Shown: positions 61,491 through 64,000 of the stretch, piece after piece
Layout: each line of letters starts with the position of its first letter
How positions within the stretch are numbered: the first letter of the stretch is position 1
From: Belnapia mucosa
GTDB taxonomy: Bacteria; Pseudomonadota; Alphaproteobacteria; Acetobacterales; Acetobacteraceae
Length of the DNA: 64,000 nucleotides
NCBI RefSeq assembly: GCF_016775475.1
Contig: NZ_JAEUXJ010000001.1
Location: 372,001 to 436,000 of the forward strand
Reading direction: 5' to 3'
The notes under the pieces: model-generated
What the model was told of the DNA's origin: nothing
The model's input: only the letters and a program-made list of their open reading frames with translations
Database searches by the model: none
Translations under genes and position numbers: made by a program

Positions 61491-62764
61491 CCGCGCTGCT
61501 CTTCCTCGCTTTCCTCGCGATGCTGCTGCTCGGCGTCCCGGTCGCCATCGCGCTTGGCGGCTCCTCGCTGCTCTATGTCTGGGCCGAGGGCGCGCTGCCG
61601 CCGTTGGTGGTGCTGCACCGCATGGCATCGGGGGTGGACAGCTTCCCGCTGCTGGCCGTGCCCTTCTTCATCATGGCTGGATCGCTGATGAACAGCGCCG
61701 GCATCACCGAACGCATCTACAGCTTCGCCACCGCCCTGGTCGGCTGGCTCAAGGGCGGGCTCGGTCATGTGAACGTCGTGGGCAGCGTGATCTTCGCTGG
61801 CATGTCGGGCACCGCGGTTGCTGATGCCGGTGGGCTCGGCACCATCGAGATCAAGGCAATGCGGGACCATGGCTACCCGCTGCCCTTCGCGGTCGGGCTG
61901 ACCGGGGCCTCGGCCACCATTGGGCCCATCATCCCGCCTTCGCTGCCGATGGTGATCTACGGCGTCATGGCCAATGCCTCGGTCGGGCAGCTCTTCGCGG
62001 CGGGGCTGATCCCGGGGCTGGTCATGGCGGCAACGCTGATGGGTGCGGTCGCCGTCACCGCTCATCGCCGCGGCTTCGACCGCGATGCGCAATTCCGCTG
62101 GGCGCGGCTGGGGCATACCGGCAAGCGCGCCTTCCTGCCGATGATGACGCCGGTGCTGCTGGTGGGCGGCATGACCTCCGGCGCCTTCACCCCGACCGAG
62201 GCGGCGATCGCGGCGACCTTCTACGCGCTGTTCCTCGGCGCCGTGGTCTATCGCACACTGACCTGGCGCAGCTTCCTGCGCGTCACGCAGGAGACCATCG
62301 AAACGACGGCGGTGGTGCTGCTGATCGTCGCCGGCGCCTCGATCTTCGGCTGGCTCATCACCACGACCCGCGTCACGGAAGGCGTGGCAGGCTGGGTGCT
62401 CGGCATCACCACCAACAAATGGCTGGTGCTGCTGCTGGTCAATTTGTTCCTGCTGGTAGTTGGCTGCTTTCTCGAGACGATCGCGGCCATCACCATCCTG
62501 GTGCCGGTGCTACTGCCACTGATGATCCAGCTCGGCGTCGACCCGGTGCATTTCGGCATCATCATGGTGTTGAACCTGATGATCGGCCTGCTGACGCCGC
62601 CGGTCGGGATGGTGCTGTTCATCCTGGCCCGCGTTTCCGGCCTCTCCTTCGAGCAGACCATGAGGGCCTGCTCGCCCTTCCTCATCCCGCTCTTCATCTG
62701 CCTTGGGCTAGTGACCTACTGGGAGAGCATGGTGATGTGGCTGCCGGTGACGATCTACCGGTAG
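61487..62764 (+). CDS. TRAP transporter large permease subunit (DctM family)
   Basis: 425 residues with a GTG start overlapping the DctQ stop. It has about 12 membrane segments. DctM marks are GVPVAIALGGSSLLYVW, FPLLAVPFFIMAGSLMNSAGIT, GSVIFAGMSGTAVADAGGLGTIEIKAM, PIIPPSLPMVIYGVMANASVGQLF and IGLLTPPVGMVLFI. It uses an ion gradient to move the ligand delivered by DctP. Confidence 0.95.
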   Translation: MTALLFLAFLAMLLLGVPVAIALGGSSLLYVWAEGALPPLVVLHRMASGVDSFPLLAVPFFIMAGSLMNSAGITERIYSFATALVGWLKGGLGHVNVVGSVIFAGMSGTAVADAGGLGTIEIKAMRDHGYPLPFAVGLTGASATIGPIIPPSLPMVIYGVMANASVGQLFAAGLIPGLVMAATLMGAVAVTAHRRGFDRDAQFRWARLGHTGKRAFLPMMTPVLLVGGMTSGAFTPTEAAIAATFYALFLGAVVYRTLTWRSFLRVTQETIETTAVVLLIVAGASIFGWLITTTRVTEGVAGWVLGITTNKWLVLLLVNLFLLVVGCFLETIAAITILVPVLLPLMIQLGVDPVHFGIIMVLNLMIGLLTPPVGMVLFILARVSGLSFEQTMRACSPFLIPLFICLGLVTYWESMVMWLPVTIYR

Positions 62765-62770
62765 CCGTGA

Positions 62771-64000
62771 TCAGGCGGCGGCCAGCCAGCCGCGCGCCCC
62801 GCCGCGCGCGACAGCCTCGCCCACCAGCAGCAGGGCAGGGCCGCCGGTGACCCAGGCGGGTGCCTCGGCGGCGATGCTGTCGAGGGTGCCGCGGAGGACG
62901 CGCTGCTGTGGGGTGCCGCCGCGCTCCACCACGGCGGCAGGCATCGAGGGCGGCATGCCCTCGGCGATGAGGCCGTCGCGCAACGGGGCGAGGGTGCTGA
63001 TGCCCATATAGATCGCCAGCGTCTGGCCGGGCTGCACCAGGCCGCGGACATCGATGCCGCCATCGCGCCGATGACCGGTGACGAAGGTGACGGCACGGGC
63101 GGCGTCGCGATGGGTCAGCGGGATGCCCGCCCCGGCGGCGCAGGCCAGCGCCGCGGTGACACCCGGGACGACCTCGCAGGGGATGCCGGCGGCGGCGAGC
63201 GCTTCCGCCTCCTCGCCGCCCCGGCCGAAGACCAGCGGGTCGCCGCCCTTCAGGCGCACCACGCGCTTGCCCTCGCGGGCAAGGCGGACCAGCAGGGCGT
63301 TGATGTCCTCCTGCTTCATGCAGTGATTGGCCCGCGCCTTGCCGACGAAGATGCGTTCGGCATCGCGCCGCGCCATCTCCAGCACCGCCTCGGTGCCGAG
63401 CCGGTCATGCACGATGACATCCGCCTCGCCGAGCAGACGCAGCGCCCGCAGGGTCAGCAGATCGGCGGCGCCCGGCCCCGCGCCGACCAGATGGACCATG
63501 CCGCGCGGGCGGGTCTCGGCGGAATCGAGCGCGGCGACGAAGGCCGTATCGGCCTCAACCTCGCGGCCGGCGATGGCGAGATCGGCCGGGAGGCCGCCGA
63601 GCGCCGCATCGAGGAAGCGGCGGCGGGCGGCAAGGTCCGGCAGGCGGGCGCGCACGGCGGATTTGAAACGCTCGGCCAGCGCTGCGACACGGCCGAGGCC
63701 GGGCGGCAGCAGCGCCTCGATCTTCTGGCGGATCATGCGGGCGAGGACGGGGGCGGCGCCGCCGGAAGAGACGGCGATGGTGACCGGGGCGCGGTCGATG
63801 ATCGCCGGCATCAGCGCGGTGCAGAGGGCAGGGCGATCGACCACATTCACCGGAATCCCCCGCGCGCGGCAGGCGGTGGCGAGGGCCTGGAGCTCGGCCT
63901 CCGGCGCATCGGCGCCGATGGCCAAGGCGCAGCCATCGAGCAGCGCCTCCTCGAAAGCCGCGGCGAAGCGGATCTCGGCTCCGGCCTGGCGGAGGAGATC
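62771..64000 (-). CDS. cysG: Siroheme synthase (CysG), N-terminus beyond the window
   Basis: The coding sequence runs off the right end; 410 codons including the stop are visible (the first readable codons give DLLRQAGAEIRFAAAFEE). The first part is the precorrin-2 dehydrogenase/ferrochelatase region with its dimerisation helix (GLGRVAALAERFKSAVRARLPD). The second is the uroporphyrinogen-III methyltransferase domain, with VGAGPGAADLLTLRALRLL, RLKGGDPLVFGRGGEEAEAL and GVTAALACAAGAGIPLTHR. The product makes siroheme for sulfite and nitrite reductases. A sulfur assimilation cluster probably continues to the right. It converges on the TRAP operon, 6 bases between stops. Confidence 0.95.
   Translation of the reverse strand, partial: DLLRQAGAEIRFAAAFEEALLDGCALAIGADAPEAELQALATACRARGIPVNVVDRPALCTALMPAIIDRAPVTIAVSSGGAAPVLARMIRQKIEALLPPGLGRVAALAERFKSAVRARLPDLAARRRFLDAALGGLPADLAIAGREVEADTAFVAALDSAETRPRGMVHLVGAGPGAADLLTLRALRLLGEADVIVHDRLGTEAVLEMARRDAERIFVGKARANHCMKQEDINALLVRLAREGKRVVRLKGGDPLVFGRGGEEAEALAAAGIPCEVVPGVTAALACAAGAGIPLTHRDAARAVTFVTGHRRDGGIDVRGLVQPGQTLAIYMGISTLAPLRDGLIAEGMPPSMPAAVVERGGTPQQRVLRGTLDSIAAEAPAWVTGGPALLLVGEAVARGGARGWLAAA

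Overview
The window is high-GC DNA with short intergenic gaps, AGGAGG-type ribosome sites and many stop/start overlaps. Tat-type leaders, five TctC/Bug-type solute receptors, a FliX-FlgI-DksA flagellar neighbourhood, GGAAC-N16-(C/T)GTT stress promoters and a HisKA_2 kinase together point to an alphaproteobacterium. An Acetobacteraceae genus such as Roseomonas would fit; this is inferred from gene content, not from a marker gene. No rRNA, tRNA, CRISPR array or intact insertion sequence was seen.

Layout. 1-12.5 kb: tail of a carboxymuconolactone decarboxylase-like gene, a LysR regulator, a cytochrome c/Vgb-propeller protein, a three-subunit molybdenum hydroxylase operon, then a GMC oxidoreductase, a PhyH dioxygenase, a family 1 ABC receptor, a D-2-hydroxyacid dehydrogenase and an AbrB-family membrane protein. 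12.5-17.1 kb: a GntR regulator divergent from a six-gene operon. That operon encodes a permease, a heme-oxygenase-like diiron enzyme with all six expected metal ligands, two [2Fe-2S] ferredoxins around a small unknown protein, and a GlcG/HbpS protein. It is the best candidate for an undescribed oxygenase system. 17.5-24.6 kb: one operon of FabI, a CoA-transferase (A and B), MaoC-Pta fusion, acetate kinase and a DUF3141 PHA-synthase-like protein, suggesting acyl-CoA/acetyl-phosphate/PHA-linked metabolism.

24.8-45.5 kb is a catabolic island: a molybdopterin oxidoreductase, Gfo/Idh dehydrogenase, Bug receptors, Ldh2-type dehydrogenase, SDRs, an Asp/Glu-racemase-fold protein with an arylmalonate-decarboxylase-like Gly/Cys pattern, a NodB-fold deacetylase, IclR, a luciferase-like monooxygenase, a CinA homologue with a decayed amidase domain, an amidase and an MmgE/PrpD protein. 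Two near-identical inverted repeats (30296-30318 and 34647-34663) link the SDR/racemase-fold operon with the divergent SDR-SDR-Bug and deacetylase units. Those units converge on a strong hairpin at 32077-32106.

46-52 kb holds a HisKA_2 sensor kinase, a LysR remnant, a TetR regulator, a phasin, flgN-flgJ-flgI, fliX and dksA. 52-57.9 kb holds two divergent Bug receptors, a CaiB-type CoA-transferase, and a stress block (metallopeptidase, small secreted protein, glycine-rich repeat protein) with two stress-sigma-like promoters. 57.9-64 kb holds a cyanuric acid hydrolase/barbiturase-family ring-opening enzyme, a probable CnbZ-like deaminase, a complete TRAP transporter and most of cysG, cut by the window end.
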